Notes under the pieces: generated by a model | What the model was told of the DNA's origin: nothing | Database searches by the model: none | The model's input: the letters and a program-made list of their open reading frames with translations, nothing else | NCBI GenBank assembly: GCA_024349245.1 | Contig: JALDNG010000005.1 | Span: forward strand, 18,852,501-18,916,500 | Length of the DNA stretch: 64,000 nucleotides | Origin: Neodontobutis hainanensis | Taxonomy: Eukaryota > Chordata > Actinopteri > Gobiiformes > Odontobutidae | Direction of reading: 5' to 3' | Shown here: positions 36,392-47,506 of the stretch, one piece after another | Layout: each line of letters begins with the position of its first letter | Numbering within the stretch: position 1 is the stretch's first letter | Position numbers and translations under genes: made by a program

Positions 36392-37233
36392 CTGGTGAGA
36401 ATCAACAGAAGGCTTCAGGGACACTACACTTGTTTGTCATGACACTGCTCAGGATAGCTTATGCATACTGTACATTCTACAGGAGATGTTAGCTGCATAT
36501 TAAAATAGTTATGGTAGTAGCCCTCCATACTTTTTCTATTCTATTTAAAGAATTAGTCTGGTCTCTGTTGGATTTGACTCAGGATTCCAGAAGGCAGTAG
36601 CAGTGGATGCAAAATAAACAACCATTGGATGCAGTTCAATTGACATGCAACCAATCGGAGAAGTGAACCACAGAAAACCCGTCCCTTTTTAATTGGTTGT
36701 GATTGGGCTGACAAGATTTCTACCATATGGAAATGGCTGTGAAGGGATTCCAGACATAGAACAGGAAAGTCATAGATACCTTTTTTTCAACTAGTTAGGT
36801 TGAAAAAAATGTGTAAAAGAAAATGTAAATCAATTTATACAAAAAAATATATTCCATATCACGAATGAATGAACATCAAAAAGGATTTGCACCGATGTGC
36901 ACAGTGAAAAGACTGGCTCCCTATACCCTTTCTTTACCCTCTTTAACTCACTTCAACTAACAAAGGGCCAACCATATTAAAGGCTAAATGAAAACAATTG
37001 GTTTTGAGTGTGCATAGCTTACAAAAACCTTCACCTCAAGCCTGCACTCAGAACGTTTACATGCAAGTAGAGAAAACCAAATTATTGTCTTAGTCTGATT
37101 ATAATTGGCATTTTAAACTGCATGTATACACCCTTTTTCTTGAAATCAGAGTAACACACCTAGATAACGCGGTTCATTGTTAAATTACTGCTACATATCT
37201 GTTTGTATACTAAGGTCAACACAGTGCACTGAG
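36392..37233. other. Intergenic; no gene seen
   Basis: AT-rich DNA with no coding similarity. Sequence at 36640-36720 (CAACCAATCGGAG, TTAATTGGTTGTGATTGG) looks like an old repeat but was not classified. Confidence 0.4.
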
Positions 37234-37246
37234 CACACACACACAC

Positions 37247-37296
<50 letters not shown>

Positions 37297-37303
37297 GCAC
37301 ACA
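37234..37303. repeat. (CA)n(TA)n(CA)n compound microsatellite
   Basis: A CACACA run, then about 30 bases of alternating TA, then another CACACA run. The TA core is self-complementary. Confidence 0.95.
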
Positions 37304-37469
37304 AATCAGCCGGGTATATTGCCATTCAAAACCACAAAAGAGTCCCGACTTGCTCTGGCGTAAGCTATGTTCCTCCACCTAAAGCCGGCCTTTTAACACA
37401 AGCAGAACCTGTACCTCAAATAACGGCAGTTATTCAGTGGGAGGTTGATACATCCCAAAACATCTCGCT

Positions 37470-37600
37470 CTCCCCCACAGTTCATACTGTCATTGTGTCC
37501 TTGGGCAAGACACTTAACCCACCTTGCCTCCAGTGGCTGTAACACTGGTAAAGCGCTTTGAGTGTCTACTAGGTGGAAAAGCGCAACATAAATAAATATA
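37470..37600 (+). mobile_element. Headless SINE copy
   Basis: This holds CTCTCCCCCACAGTTCATAC, TGTCCTTGGGCAAGACACTT, CCTCCAGTGGCTGTAACACT and the tail AAAGCGCTTTGAGTGTCTAC. The body matches the SINE at 4597-4811 in the other orientation. The tRNA-like head is missing and the tail differs. Confidence 0.7.
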
Positions 37601-37624
37601 AATATATATATATACATATATTAA

Positions 37625-37935
37625 GTCCCTAATTTTAAAATTTGGAAAGCTGGTAATAAATCACAAAGAATAATGTTTACCACAGCAAAATACAGACTGT
37701 ACGTCCACTACACCAGGATTTACTCTCTTACTTATATTAAATATTGACACTGCATCCAACTTTTCAAAATTCTGCTTCAAATAGGTTTTATTTCTTAAAT
37801 AGAGACACAACATTTGTGGCACTTTGATGACATCATTGTTTACGTAGCAGAAGTCCCTTCTTGGGTCCCAGGAAAAAGTCAGGCCTCTTTTGCCCGTACT
37901 GACCCAACTTATACCAACAGTGTTTGGTTCATTTG
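37625..37935 (+). repeat. Unclassified dispersed repeat, copy B
   Basis: This is the partner of 12105-12440, sharing at least three collinear blocks listed there. The 97-codon - strand frame across it (37661-37954) is therefore treated as repeat sequence and not a gene. The reverse strand contains AAATAAAA near 37788, which might serve as a late polyadenylation signal for mdfic2, though it is about 390 bases past the stop. Confidence 0.45.
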
Positions 37936-38178
37936 AAGTCCATAGCAGGGCCAAATAGTTTAATGGCGGCCTGTCAACTCATCAATATGTGGGAACCACT
38001 GCTTGAATGGCACAGAACTAATCAATTGTTTACAGCAGGCCATTTCTTCCTTTAAACTCACACAGCATTAGCATAGAAACTCAACATGCAATAGACTTAA
38101 TGCATTGAAGCTCTATTATTACAAATTCCTCACTTGACATGAAAAAGTTACATGATTGTTCATCCTACGACTTTTTGT

Positions 38179-38435
38179 TTAGTGATAGCATAGTTCCGAC
38201 ACCTCCATGGCCAGCTCCAGGCAGTCGCTAGCGTCCTTACAGGAAGCAAACAGACCACAGTCCCAGTCAACGTACGAGTCCTCATCACTGCTGGTTGGGG
38301 ACTGCGCCGTAGTCACCACCTGTTGGTAGCTGGGACAGCAGTGATTGGCAGCTTTCTCACATGATGCCGGTAGTAACAGGATCATGTCGTAGAACTGGCA
38401 GAAGAGGCACTTCAGGACAATGCCTGCACAGTCAA
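38179..38435 (-). CDS. mdfic2: mdfic2 exon 3 (I-mfa domain)
   Basis: This last coding exon holds the I-mfa domain of the MyoD family inhibitor group, small cytoplasmic or nuclear proteins that bind transcription factors and, for MDFI and MDFIC, Piezo channels. The acceptor is TATCTCTCCCACAG. The exon enters in phase 1, so the A left by exon 2 plus TT gives Ile104, then DCAGIVLKCLFCQFYD. The end reads DWDCGLFASCKDASDCLELA, MEVSELCYH, then TAA at 38181-38179. The spacing Cys-Leu-Phe-Cys ... Asp-x-Asp-Cys-Gly-Leu ... Asp-Cys-Leu-Glu is that of I-mfa domains. Only 10 cysteines remain in 84 residues, far fewer than in MDFI or MDFIC, and the final CMECC-type cluster reads AMEVSELC. This favours the divergent paralogue MDFIC2. 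Confidence 0.85.
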
Positions 38436-38985
38436 CTGTGGGAGAGATACTGTTATGAACAACCAAAAAGCACCCTTTTGCAATAAGCTTCTTAAATGGC
38501 TTGTAGTAAATAATATCACATATTTAAATCATATTTAAAGGCATTACTCTTGCAAGTGTAAGTATAGTAGGTGCTGGTCTTCCCATTACAGATGAAAGCA
38601 TTTAAAAGCATCCTTTCTTCCTTGACACATGCATAATTTAGAAAATGCCTGGTGCCCTCACAGACAGAGACAGAGACAATCAGTTATAAGATGTCTTTCT
38701 GTTGAATACATTAGCAAGAGCATACAGTTGTGCTCATCAGTTTACATACCTTGGCAGAATCTGTGATTTTTTTTTGGCCATTTTTCAGAGAAAATGAATG
38801 ATAACACAATAAACACTTTTTCACTCATAGTTAGTAGTTGGGTGAAGCCATTTATTGTCAAACAACTGTGTTTGCTCTTTTTAAATAATAATGACAACAG
38901 AAACTACCCAAATTAACAAAAAGTTTACATAAACCAGTTCTTAATACTGTGTATTGCCACCTTTAACATCAATGACAGCTTGACG

Positions 38986-39810
38986 TCATTTGTGGTGGAT
39001 GAGGCTCCTTATTTTCTCAGATGGTAAAGCTGCCCATTCTTTTTGGCAAAAAGCCTCCAGTTCCTGTAAATTCTTGGACTGTCTTGCATGAACTGCCCGT
39101 TTGAGATCTCCCCAGAGTGGCTCAATAATATTGAGGTCAGGAGACTGAGACCAGTCCAGAACCTTCACTTTATGCTGCTGTAGCCAATGACAGGTCGACT
39201 TGGCCTTGTGCTTTCGATCGTTTCGATGTTGGAATGTCCAAGTTCGTCCCAGGCACAGCTTCTGGGCTGATGTTCCTTCAGTATTTTCTAGTAACATGCT
39301 GAATTTATTTAGTTTCCTATGCCTTTGTAGCTCACACGTCCCCAAAACATCTTAGATCCACCTCCATGTTTCACAGTAGGAATAGTGTATCTTTCATCAT
39401 AGGCCTTGTTGACTCCAAATGTGACATTTATTGGTTGTGGCCAAAAAGTTAAATTCTGATCTCATCACTCCAAATAACTTTGTTCCAGAAGTTCTGAGGC
39501 TTGTCTCTGTGCTGTTTGGTGTATTGTGAGCGGGATGCTTTGTGGCATTTGCGAAGTGATAGCTTTCTCAACCATGCAGCCCGTTATTCTTCAAGTGCCT
39601 CCTCGTCCTGTATTGGGGGGAAGCTGTGGCTGAAATATTTGTTGGTTTGGTTTCAACAGAATCCCTCATTTTCCACTTCCTTATTAGAGTTTGAACACAG
39701 CTGATTGACATTCTCAGTTCCTTGGATATCTTTTTATATCCCTTTCCTGTTTTATACAGTTCAATTACCTTTTCCCACAGATCCTTTGACAGTTCTTTTG
39801 CTTTCTCCAT
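38986..39810 (-). pseudogene. Tc1 transposase, deleted and mutated
   Basis: The start (39810) reads MEKAKELSKDLWEKVIELYK and KISKELRMSISCVQTLIRKW, a complete first helix-turn-helix. Sequence matching the next part of the protein is deleted. After about 39540 the chain resumes in broken frames to TWTFQHRNDRKHKAKSTCHW, where Arg replaces the second catalytic Asp of the usual HDND. It then reads SPDLNIIEPLWGDLKRAV, which keeps the final Glu. Stops lie near 39390-39420. It is not functional. Confidence 0.85.
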
Positions 39811-39889
39811 GACTCAGAGTACAGAAAGGTAAGTGCAACACTGGAAGAAAAATGGAGCCCAGAAACTCACTGACCTTTTACTCACTGAT

Positions 39890-39925
39890 CATTTATTGTC
39901 AAACACTATTGTTTGACAATAAATG
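39890..39925. repeat. 16-bp fold-back at the Tc1 right end
   Basis: CATTTATTGTCAAACA at 39890-39905 is exactly mirrored at 39910-39925, with the 4-base loop CTAT. The right arm is part of the normal Tc1 inverted repeat. The left arm is an extra inverted copy of it. The loop is the same tetranucleotide as in the palindrome at 13252-13323. Confidence 0.9.
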
Positions 39926-39994
39926 GCTTCACCCAACCAATAACTATAAAGAAAAAAGGCCCAAAAAAAATCACAAATTCTGCCAGCACTACTG

Positions 39995-41578
39995 TATCTA
40001 ACTTGTGTTGTGGTCATACTGAAACAATAGGCCCCCATGGGTGCTATGAGCCCATCAAACAACACTGACTACACTTACTCACAGACATGATGTAGGAAAA
40101 CATCAAGGCCTTGTTTTTCGTGTGTTCCAAAAAAAGAAATAACACATTGGTGTATTGTGTTGATTTTTTTTAACTAGAATCTTATTTGAGCATGAGCTCA
40201 TTGTGTCTGGGTAAGCGACTTTTATATAACTGACCCATTTACTGTGTTAGATTCTGGGCAAGTATTTAATCATTAGTTTGTTTGTTTTTTGTAAAGTTTC
40301 CTAAAAAAGATTTTCTTGTGTGCTCATAAACATCAAATATAATCTTAAAAACTATATAGAGTTGATCACTAATTGGAGTTAACCAACTTTTATTCCCCGT
40401 AACATTGAAAAAAAATTCTTAAGCTTTGCTCAGCTTTGTTTGACTATTTATTTTATTCTGCTCAGTAAAAACACAGTACTATTGTGGTTCACCAACTTGT
40501 TCCTGTTTTGTTCTTCTAAAACATATATATATATATATAAAAAAAAAAAAAACGCAGTGATGATTCACAAAATCTGTAGTGACTGGTGTTTCACCAACTT
40601 TGCTGTTGGTTTCATTTCCTCAGTAAAAAACAAATGTTCCTGTTTTTATTCTCCCAAATAGTAAAAAAAAAAAAAAAACTTATTACCTACATTTGGAGTG
40701 TGTTTCATTCCCCAAAAAGGTCTTTAAAAGAGGGTGATGATTTTCCAATTGATGATGTACCAATTTTTTTTATTGCACAAAATTGTTAAAAGTGAAAATA
40801 ATTTAGTGAAAACTAATTTTGCTCTTTTTTATTTCACCAAGTAGTAAAAGGGATGGTTTGTGTTTGAAGGATCATCTTTAGATATTAAAATCCACCTCAC
40901 ATTTTAGGGGTATTACTTCCACTGACACCGTTCTGTTCACTCCACTGTCTATACTCCCCCTGCTGGTGAAGATAGGAATTACTCCAAATTACAATTATCA
41001 CTCTTGAAGTGTCATAAGTGAATGTTGTCTTATATTAATCTTCTGTTGAAAAATAAACAAGTTCCATTTTTATACTATTGCTTCCCTCATCTCTCCTTCT
41101 GCTCCACACTTGCTAAAATCACATCCAATAAACAACCTAATATACAATTTCAACTCATATGCATTTAGCATTATTAAATTAAGACGTTATTTAATAATAG
41201 AAGCGGGCTTCTAACATGTGGCGTAATTACAACAGCAGCTAATGTATCTACTTTGGTGGCCACTTTTTTTTTTGCCTTTTTAGCTGTGTATCAGTGTATG
41301 AATTATTCAGCCATTTTCATAATTGATTACATGGGCCGCATTTAGGCATTCTCGCAGCATGATGAGGCATAAAGCTTGCAATTTGTCAAATTTTCTATTC
41401 TGTCTGTGCTGTGTGTTATTAATATTCTGCATATTAATCACGGTTTATATCATCAATATAAATGCTGTGTTAGATAAAAATGTGAATTTCATAAAAAACT
41501 ATTATCTATTTAGGCTTATACAACTTCTAGAGCAGTTTGTACAGATTGAAGAGGAAATGCAGAACTGGCGTCACTCAC
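39995..41578. other. Rest of mdfic2 intron 2
   Basis: From about 40430 to 40860 the sequence is AT-rich, with loosely repeated TTCACCAACTT/CCTGTTTT phrases between (TA)n and poly(A) runs, a degenerate low-complexity array. From about 41140 to 41560 it is single-copy and rich in TTATTAATATTC-type motifs, a candidate conserved intronic element. No exon was seen between the Tc1 element and exon 2. Confidence 0.45.
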
Positions 41579-41791
41579 TTCCTGTGCTGCTTTGCTGAGA
41601 CGTTAGAGAGTCCGTTGAGTCGGAGTCAGCAGAGGTCGGTCTTCTCAGATACCTTTTCAGAGAGAACAGAGGAGCGTTGGATGTGTCACATTCTCTGGGC
41701 TGCTGCCCGTCCCAGGCTCGCCCGGTGTCCTCAAGCTCCGAGTCCACTCCCACTCTCCATTCACCAACTTCAGATGCACTTTGGGTCTTTT
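41579..41791 (-). CDS. mdfic2: mdfic2 exon 2
   Basis: This internal exon codes residues 34-103, with the split residue 33 (G from exon 1 plus AA gives Glu). The acceptor is GTGTCTTAAACAG and the donor is GTGAGT at 41578-41573. The reading frame is closed by a stop just inside the upstream intron, which supports the chosen boundary. The translation starts KTQSASEVGEWRVG and ends LFSLKRYLRRPTSADSDSTD then SLTSQQSSTG, a polar, Ser-rich linker as expected before an I-mfa domain. It leaves in phase 1, matching exon 3. The linker has no domain of its own. Antisense + strand frames over the same bases (41537-41941) are shadows. Confidence 0.78.
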
Positions 41792-44402
41792 CTGTTTAAG
41801 ACACAAAACATCATGCTGCTTTTACCCACGTTTTCCCTGAGAGGTGGAGTACTGTTTGGCACAAAAGGGTTGCGTTTGCACGCACTGTGCTCGAGAGAAT
41901 GTCTGGAAACAGTGACATGTAAATTATGTTTCTATTCATAAAGTAAACTTTTAAAATGCAGGCGCATCATTTAGAATAAAGTAAAAAAGGAAATCCCAGT
42001 TTGTAGGGGAGCGAGAAGCTTATGGTATAGTTGTACACTGCTGCAATAAACAAATAAGTTTATTCATTTACATTTTTCATCAGCAGCTTCAGCTTTGTAC
42101 ATTTTAGAGACTTAGCAATAAATTATTACAAATCTGCTTGTGTTTAATTTGCAGCGCGTTTTTGAATTTGCAGCGCGATTTTGTATATGTATGTGTTGTG
42201 AACTTTTGCAGCGCGCGTGTTGTCAAACTGATGAAGATGTTTTCTTTATTTGCTGGTGCTTTCAAATCTGTGTTAGCGACAGATTTGGACAGCTTTGTGA
42301 ACAATATTTGACAGAAATAGGTCTTTTGTGTCCATTGAAAAAGTCTTAGATTTTTGAGTTCAGCTCATGAAAAATGGGAGCAAAAATAAAAGTTTTGTTC
42401 AGTGTAACTACTGGAAAAACAACTCCGGAAGTAGAGTTATCTACATCTTATTAGATACATTGCAATAATCTAGTAATATTCAGTATTTTTTTTTATTAAT
42501 TTAATTTAATATTTTTTTTCTTTCTCTCCATAGTGTTATAATCACAATGGTCATAAGCAGGAATATAGAAATGTATAAGCAGAAAAAATGCCCACATTTC
42601 TGCTATGCAGTTCTAAACTGTTTAAATCCAAATCAGCATTCAAACAAAGTGAAAGTAAATAAGTTTGAGCACTATGAGCACAGACAGCAGTCCAATTAGG
42701 CCCATGTGCTACAGCATGTTCACAGCAAGCACAAGGTGGATTTAGGCTGTACTCGAGCAGAAAACATGTTTGTTAACATCTGATTTAAATAGATGTTAAT
42801 GAATCATTGCGCTTCCCGCTCGCTGTTTACTATTTTGACTCTATTTACAATGAATTATTCACCATCCCATTCTCTCCTTTATTTAACAATTAATGCCAAA
42901 TTATTTATTTACACATTTTTTCAAAGCTAAATAAACTCTGTCTTTCATTTACTGTTTGTAAGCGACACACGAACGGACATCGCTTAGGGCAGTGTTGGCC
43001 ATTTTAAAGATTTTATTAATTGTTGTTTGCAGGATTTCAGAAACAGCCTCCTGTGTCTTCACCTTCTGGCGACCTAATGTTATGTGTCACTGTCTGTGAT
43101 TGGACAAGAGCCAAACAAGGCTGTGATTTGAGTTTAGGGAACAACAAGTTGAAACAGCCCCTGACGATCACTGGCATCTGTCTGTATTTGAGAGCAGCGC
43201 TGTGATGCTGAGGGTTATCTAATGAATTAAGTAACAAGTGCAGATGCTCTGTGCCCATGACCATTAGCTGATAAAGAAATAAGGCCTCCAGGCATGCCAT
43301 GCATTTTTCAGGTTTGGCTGCCATGTTTTGCCGAGCCGTACCCACTCATTAGACACCAAAGCTACTCAGAGAGCTGAAGTTAATTTCTCTTTGTGTTTTG
43401 AATTAAAAATATGTTGCACAATGGAGCCAGTCATACAAAAACAAGTATGATTTTAAAAAGATTTGTTAAGCGTTAGAAAGAATCTGTTACATTTCCTCAA
43501 AATTAATTTTGGGCAAATTGTTCTAGAACTATTTAGTTTGTTTTTACATAACTATTAAAACAAGGCAAATATTACTATACTATATATAACTATTATTGGG
43601 CCACATGTTGTGTTGCAGCAGGTAAGAACGGCCACGACAAGCACCTTCAAAACAGGAGCAAAAAAAGGGCTGTGCAGGGCTACTCCCTATCGTCAGTTCC
43701 ACCAGTGGCCACTTGCAGTATATTAGCAAACAAGTGCAATGAGTTCTAAAATGGATTTTGCCCTTAGGGGCCGTTTACACAAGAACGCTGTTCAGGAAAA
43801 CACAAGAGTTATGACTTTGCTGATTTGCGTTTACACAACAACGTTATGACGCAATCCGCATACAAATGGGGCCACCCAAAAACCCCAAACTATGTAATAC
43901 ATATGACTGACCAGTAGGAGATGTCAGGAGTATTGCCTTGATAGAGCACAAGATAAACTGTGTGTGAGAAATTTGAGCGGATTGTGTTCACACGTGCACA
44001 CACCATTAAAAATCTCAAGCTAAAGCTAGGAGAATGATGTAATCCAGGTTTAATAATACATCCATGACAGCTTTTTTACTAGTTTAGGTACATTGTTGAG
44101 TCGCTTTGTGGAGAGGAAAAATGGGTTAAAACAAGTCGCCCCAGTCATGCATTTATTTAGCTATATTGATGGCAAAAATATTGAATTGGATAAAACCTGT
44201 TAAACATGTAATGTAGTCTCTGTAGAAATAGCAAATAAATCTAAATTTTTTGCATCGAATCATAGCCTTTACATGTTATCTCCTTACATCTTTCAAGATG
44301 GAGTCACCCTGTTTGTTGTACAGCATCAAAACCAAGAATTACAAGAAGCATAATGACTCAGTACGCCAGATTATTTTTCCACACGTCTTATTGAAACCTC
44401 AC
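41792..44402 (-). other. mdfic2 intron 1
   Basis: This 2,611-base intron lies between exons 1 and 2. It contains a Tc1 terminal fragment at 42270-42405. From about 42690 to 43350 it holds a single-copy block with mixed composition (for example GAGGGTTATCTAATGAATTA), a candidate conserved intronic element. The sequence at 43760-43870 (GGCCGTTTACACAAGAACGC) resembles a common fish MITE. No additional exon was recognised. Confidence 0.5.
42270..42405. mobile_element. Tc1 terminal fragment
   Basis: The order AGATTTGGACAGCTTTGTGA, ACAATATTTGACAGAAATAG, TTTTTGAGTTCAGCTCATGA, AAAATGGGAGCAAAAATAAA matches the right end of the Tc1 element at 7661-8788. About 135 bases remain. Confidence 0.7.
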
Positions 44403-44499
44403 CTCTTGTTTGCCATGTCGATCTCTCTTTAGCGGGGCTCTCTCTTCCTTTGTCTTTCGAATCGTCTCTGGGAGTTATTTCATCTGCCATCTGCTCCAT
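44403..44499 (-). CDS. mdfic2: mdfic2 exon 1 (coding part)
   Basis: The exon encodes residues 1-32, MEQMADEITPRDDSKDKGRE then SPAKERSTWQTR, and ends at donor GTGAGG (44402-44397) in phase 1. The start at 44499-44497 is the first ATG in the frame and has a good initiation context (GCAATGG); a second ATG follows at 44490. The frame stays open upstream without another ATG, so that part is taken as 5' UTR or an upstream exon. The charged, disordered N-terminus is typical of the family. Joined with exons 2 and 3 it gives 188 residues. Transcription runs toward the SDR gene. Confidence 0.7.
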
Positions 44500-45110
44500 T
44501 GCATCACAAATCAAAAATGCACTTAGTATGACAAACCTGATTACCTCAAGCCAAAAACATGAGGTTGTGCACAAGTGAGGCCGGCGGGAGTTGAGGTTGA
44601 ACACAGTGTTACCGCAGCTCGGGGTCTTCACATGTTCATCAGTTCAGGCTGGGACATCTCTGTCTTCTTGTTCCATCAGTGTGAATGTCAGGATGCAACT
44701 TGTTTACTTCAGTAAAGGAGGCAGAGCAGCCGAGATAAATTACACTTTACATTATATTGTCCATTTGGCATCGTGCCGGCTGAGCTGCAAGCCTCTCCAA
44801 TGTTCCAGTGACGCTGCTAAAATCAACAGAGATCTGCTTTTACGAGGGCACCTCCAGTCAGCAGAATGTTCTCAGCAAGAGTGATAATGAAGTGGAAAAA
44901 TGAATCGAGGCATGACCCACTAAGAGCACATGTCGATTAAAGCATTAATATGTTCTATTATCATGACATCTGTTTGCTGGCAAACTATATGATAATGTTT
45001 GTGCTTTTTATTGGTTCTTTCTCTTTGACATTACATCACCGACCCTTTCAAATGCACTTTTCTTTTTTAATGTTTGCATTATTTATCCCAATTTAGCTTT
45101 TTTAACTTGC
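44500..45110 (-). other. 5' flank of mdfic2
   Basis: This should include the 5' UTR and possibly the promoter of mdfic2. No TATA box, CpG island or upstream exon could be defined. The + strand frame 44591-44884 lacks family resemblance. The sequence is single-copy and of mixed composition. Confidence 0.4.
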
Positions 45111-45417
45111 ATTCCCAGGGAGCTAAGGTGGTGGAGAAGATTGTGCAGATTTATTTTTAGGCCTTTTTGCCTTTATTGACAGTTGATAGTAGTTGAGAGG
45201 AAACAGAGCGAGAAAGAGGGGGATGACATTGGGCAAATGAACGCTCTATCACTGAGCCACTTGCCCAAAATTGTGTCTCTCATGTTTTTGCGTATTTGCG
45301 AGTGCTCTACCTACTGAGCTAGGGATGCCCCCCTGCATTGCCCCCCTTTGGCATTTATATTAAAGTAAATTCCGGTCCTCTGTTGTTTAGTCAAATTCCC
45401 AGGGATCTAAGGTGGAG
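45111..45417. repeat. 21-bp direct repeat around a SINE insertion
   Basis: ATTCCCAGGGAGCTAAGGTGG at 45111-45131 recurs at 45395-45415 as ATTCCCAGGGATCTAAGGTGG, with one mismatch and a few further matching bases. The SINE at 45139-45335 lies between them. The length suits a LINE-driven target duplication, though it could also be repeat sequence shared by chance. Confidence 0.5.
45139..45335 (-). mobile_element. SINE with two tRNA-like heads
   Basis: On the - strand the element begins GGGGCATCCCTAGCTCAGTA with box A TAGCTCAGTAGG. About 60 bases on, it has a second head, GCAAGTGGCTCAGTGATAGA, with box A TGGCTCAGTGA. A body follows with CATCCCCCTCTTTCTCGC and a tail CAATAAAGGCAAAAAGGC. Box B of the first head is degraded. 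The tail phrase is shared in type with the SINE at 10665-10860. Confidence 0.6.
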
Positions 45418-47441
45418 AATGAAAAACTGTAGCAACAAGTCTTATCAGTTTTTATTTGTATGGTTGATGCTAATATTTTACTGGACACCTATACTATCAT
45501 CTTATATGGCAGAAAGGATGCTAGAATAACAACTTACATCTATCTCACTTTGCTGAGCTGATCTAATTGGGACAATACAAAAGTGACCATTTTTATTGCT
45601 CTGTGCTGTTACTGCTTTGTCATACCTTCTAAATTTTATTTAAATGTTTCTGGTGTACGCACCCACCTCAGCAGTTGCTTGCACTCTCCAGACCTCTCCT
45701 TTCCGCCTTCACTGCGATTGTGTTGAACATATGCGCCTGGCGCTGAGTGCCAGTTTGTTTGTTGGGGTGAAACATGCCGTGAAACATAGTGAGCTGCATT
45801 CAAATTTTTCCCAACACAAGCCAACCAATTTAGTCTAATTAGGCTCAACACTAGAGTTGCATTTTAATAGCTGTCCCGCTGTGTTTGCATATGTTTAGAG
45901 AACAAGAGCCATGCTAATTGAAAAATTAAGATGTGAGAGTATTTGCTCCCACTATGCTGCGCTGAGTGTAAATACAACTCCTGAGGAGAACTTACACTGC
46001 GGGCTTTACTGTACTCCAGGGCTGTGCCTTATCACACAATAATATAACAATAATACTGGTGTAGCAATGTAATTCTTAAAAATGAATTACTTACTTAATG
46101 GACTACTTAATTAATTTGGGTCACCAAAATAGAAAAATACTTAAATAAAAAACTGTTACTGCTGAAGCCACCATATTAAGTACCTTTTCTTCAATAGGTG
46201 AGGTGGAGGAACAAGGCATTTGCAGCACAATGGATGCTATACTTAACAACATGGACCATCCTCGACATGCTGTAGAAAGGAATAGCTAGTGGACATTTGA
46301 GAGCCATACTCTCCAGGACGGTGAGTGGACCCAGAGACAAGAAAGAGTAAACAAAGTTGCAGCTTCATCAGAGTAGTCTACATGTTTGTGGTGATTGTTA
46401 GCTAGCTAAAATCCAAGGTAATAGCAACATGCTACTGACAAACTAATGCTAATACTGGAATTGTGGCCAGCCCATTTCTCAAACAAAATTATAGAAAAAA
46501 TGGAAGAGGGTCACTGGTATTCAATTCCAATTTTATGCATATTCATCTTATAGCACTTTAATGTTTTTGTTTTTCTAGTGTTAGATTATGAATCAAATGG
46601 CAGTTAGTGTAAAATAGGCCTACTTAATTTTGAATGACCACATTTCACACAAGTTAGATTACATTGTTGTGGGGTTTAATGAGTGACATTTGTAATCAAA
46701 CTCTTTTCTGTCTTCTCTTGTCCTCTCAGCAGAAACAGCATATTAACATGCACTTTCAATAGTCCCAGTCAAAATATGACAATACCTCTGTTTGTGCTGT
46801 TCCTCATTGACGCTGCCAGCTTCCCCCATTGCTCCACATCAATCACAGTGAGACTGATGTCCCGAGGGTTACCTGGTTAATTCAACTCACATGGAAATGT
46901 CACATGGCAAAATGAGCCGCAGAGCCAGCGTCTGCAGCCGGAGCTACACCGGTCGACTCGCCAGCCCATTACAGCCGAGCAAAGTGACAGGCAGAGATCA
47001 AGTTCACGTTCAAATTATAGGCCGTCTCAGTGACAGCATTCAACCTTTATCACGGTGCTTACGGTCCACTCCATTATTTACTGCTGTAAACAGACCGTCC
47101 AGAAGCAGCCGGCCATTCATCTCGCAGTGTTGTGTGCTTGTGTAATAGCTGTTGTGATGTATTGAACCCTGCCACCACCACTTCTCTATCTTCATTTTCT
47201 TCACAGGGCCTGTTTATCGATTGGTAAGACCTCATAATAATTATTTGTGTATTACAAGACTACAAGGCAGACTTTTATCACAGTGTCAGCACATTTGAAA
47301 TCCTTTATCAAATGTTAATCTTTGACGTATTGAATGTCATTAACATATTTGAGGCTCTACTGAAAGTATCAAATCTATTAAAAAGGTACAATTTTAACCC
47401 TCAGAATTTTGAAAGGTTTTGAAAACAAGTGTTGGTCTATT
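45418..47441. other. Intergenic; single-copy blocks
   Basis: No gene was seen. About 45610-46020 and 46690-47160 are non-repetitive with balanced composition, candidate conserved non-coding blocks. Near 46230-46270 the + strand reads MDAILNNMDHPRHAV, resembling the extreme C-terminal part of a fish LINE ORF2, but it is too short to call. Confidence 0.4.
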
Positions 47442-47448
47442 GATGATG

Positions 47449-47505
<57 letters not shown>
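47442..47505. repeat. (AAT)n microsatellite
   Basis: About 60 bases of ATA/AAT trinucleotides preceded by three GAT units. Confidence 0.97.

Positions 47506-47506
<1 letters not shown>

Larger units (their letters stand above)
38725..39994 (-). mobile_element. Tc1 transposon in mdfic2 intron 2
   Basis: The left end is TA then CAGTTGTGCTCATCAGTTTA, with subterminal GGGTGAAGCCATTTATTGTC. The right end is the mirrored GACAATAAATGGCTTCACCC and closes CAAATTCTGCCAGCACTACTG before TA. The right tip has lost about 15 bases relative to the left. The transposase lies on the - strand with an internal deletion. A second copy of this family is at 48990-50005. It lies wholly within the intron between mdfic2 exons 2 and 3. 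Confidence 0.88.

Noticed and set aside
37661..37954. 97-codon - strand frame just downstream of mdfic2
   Set aside because: It overlaps the dispersed repeat shared with 12105-12440.
41537..41941. 134-codon + strand frame
   Set aside because: It is antisense to mdfic2 exon 2, which has matching splice sites and phase.
46230..46300. LINE ORF2 C-terminal piece (MDAILNNMDHPRHAV)
   Set aside because: Resemblance covers only about 15 residues and no flanking LINE sequence was seen, so it is mentioned but not called.
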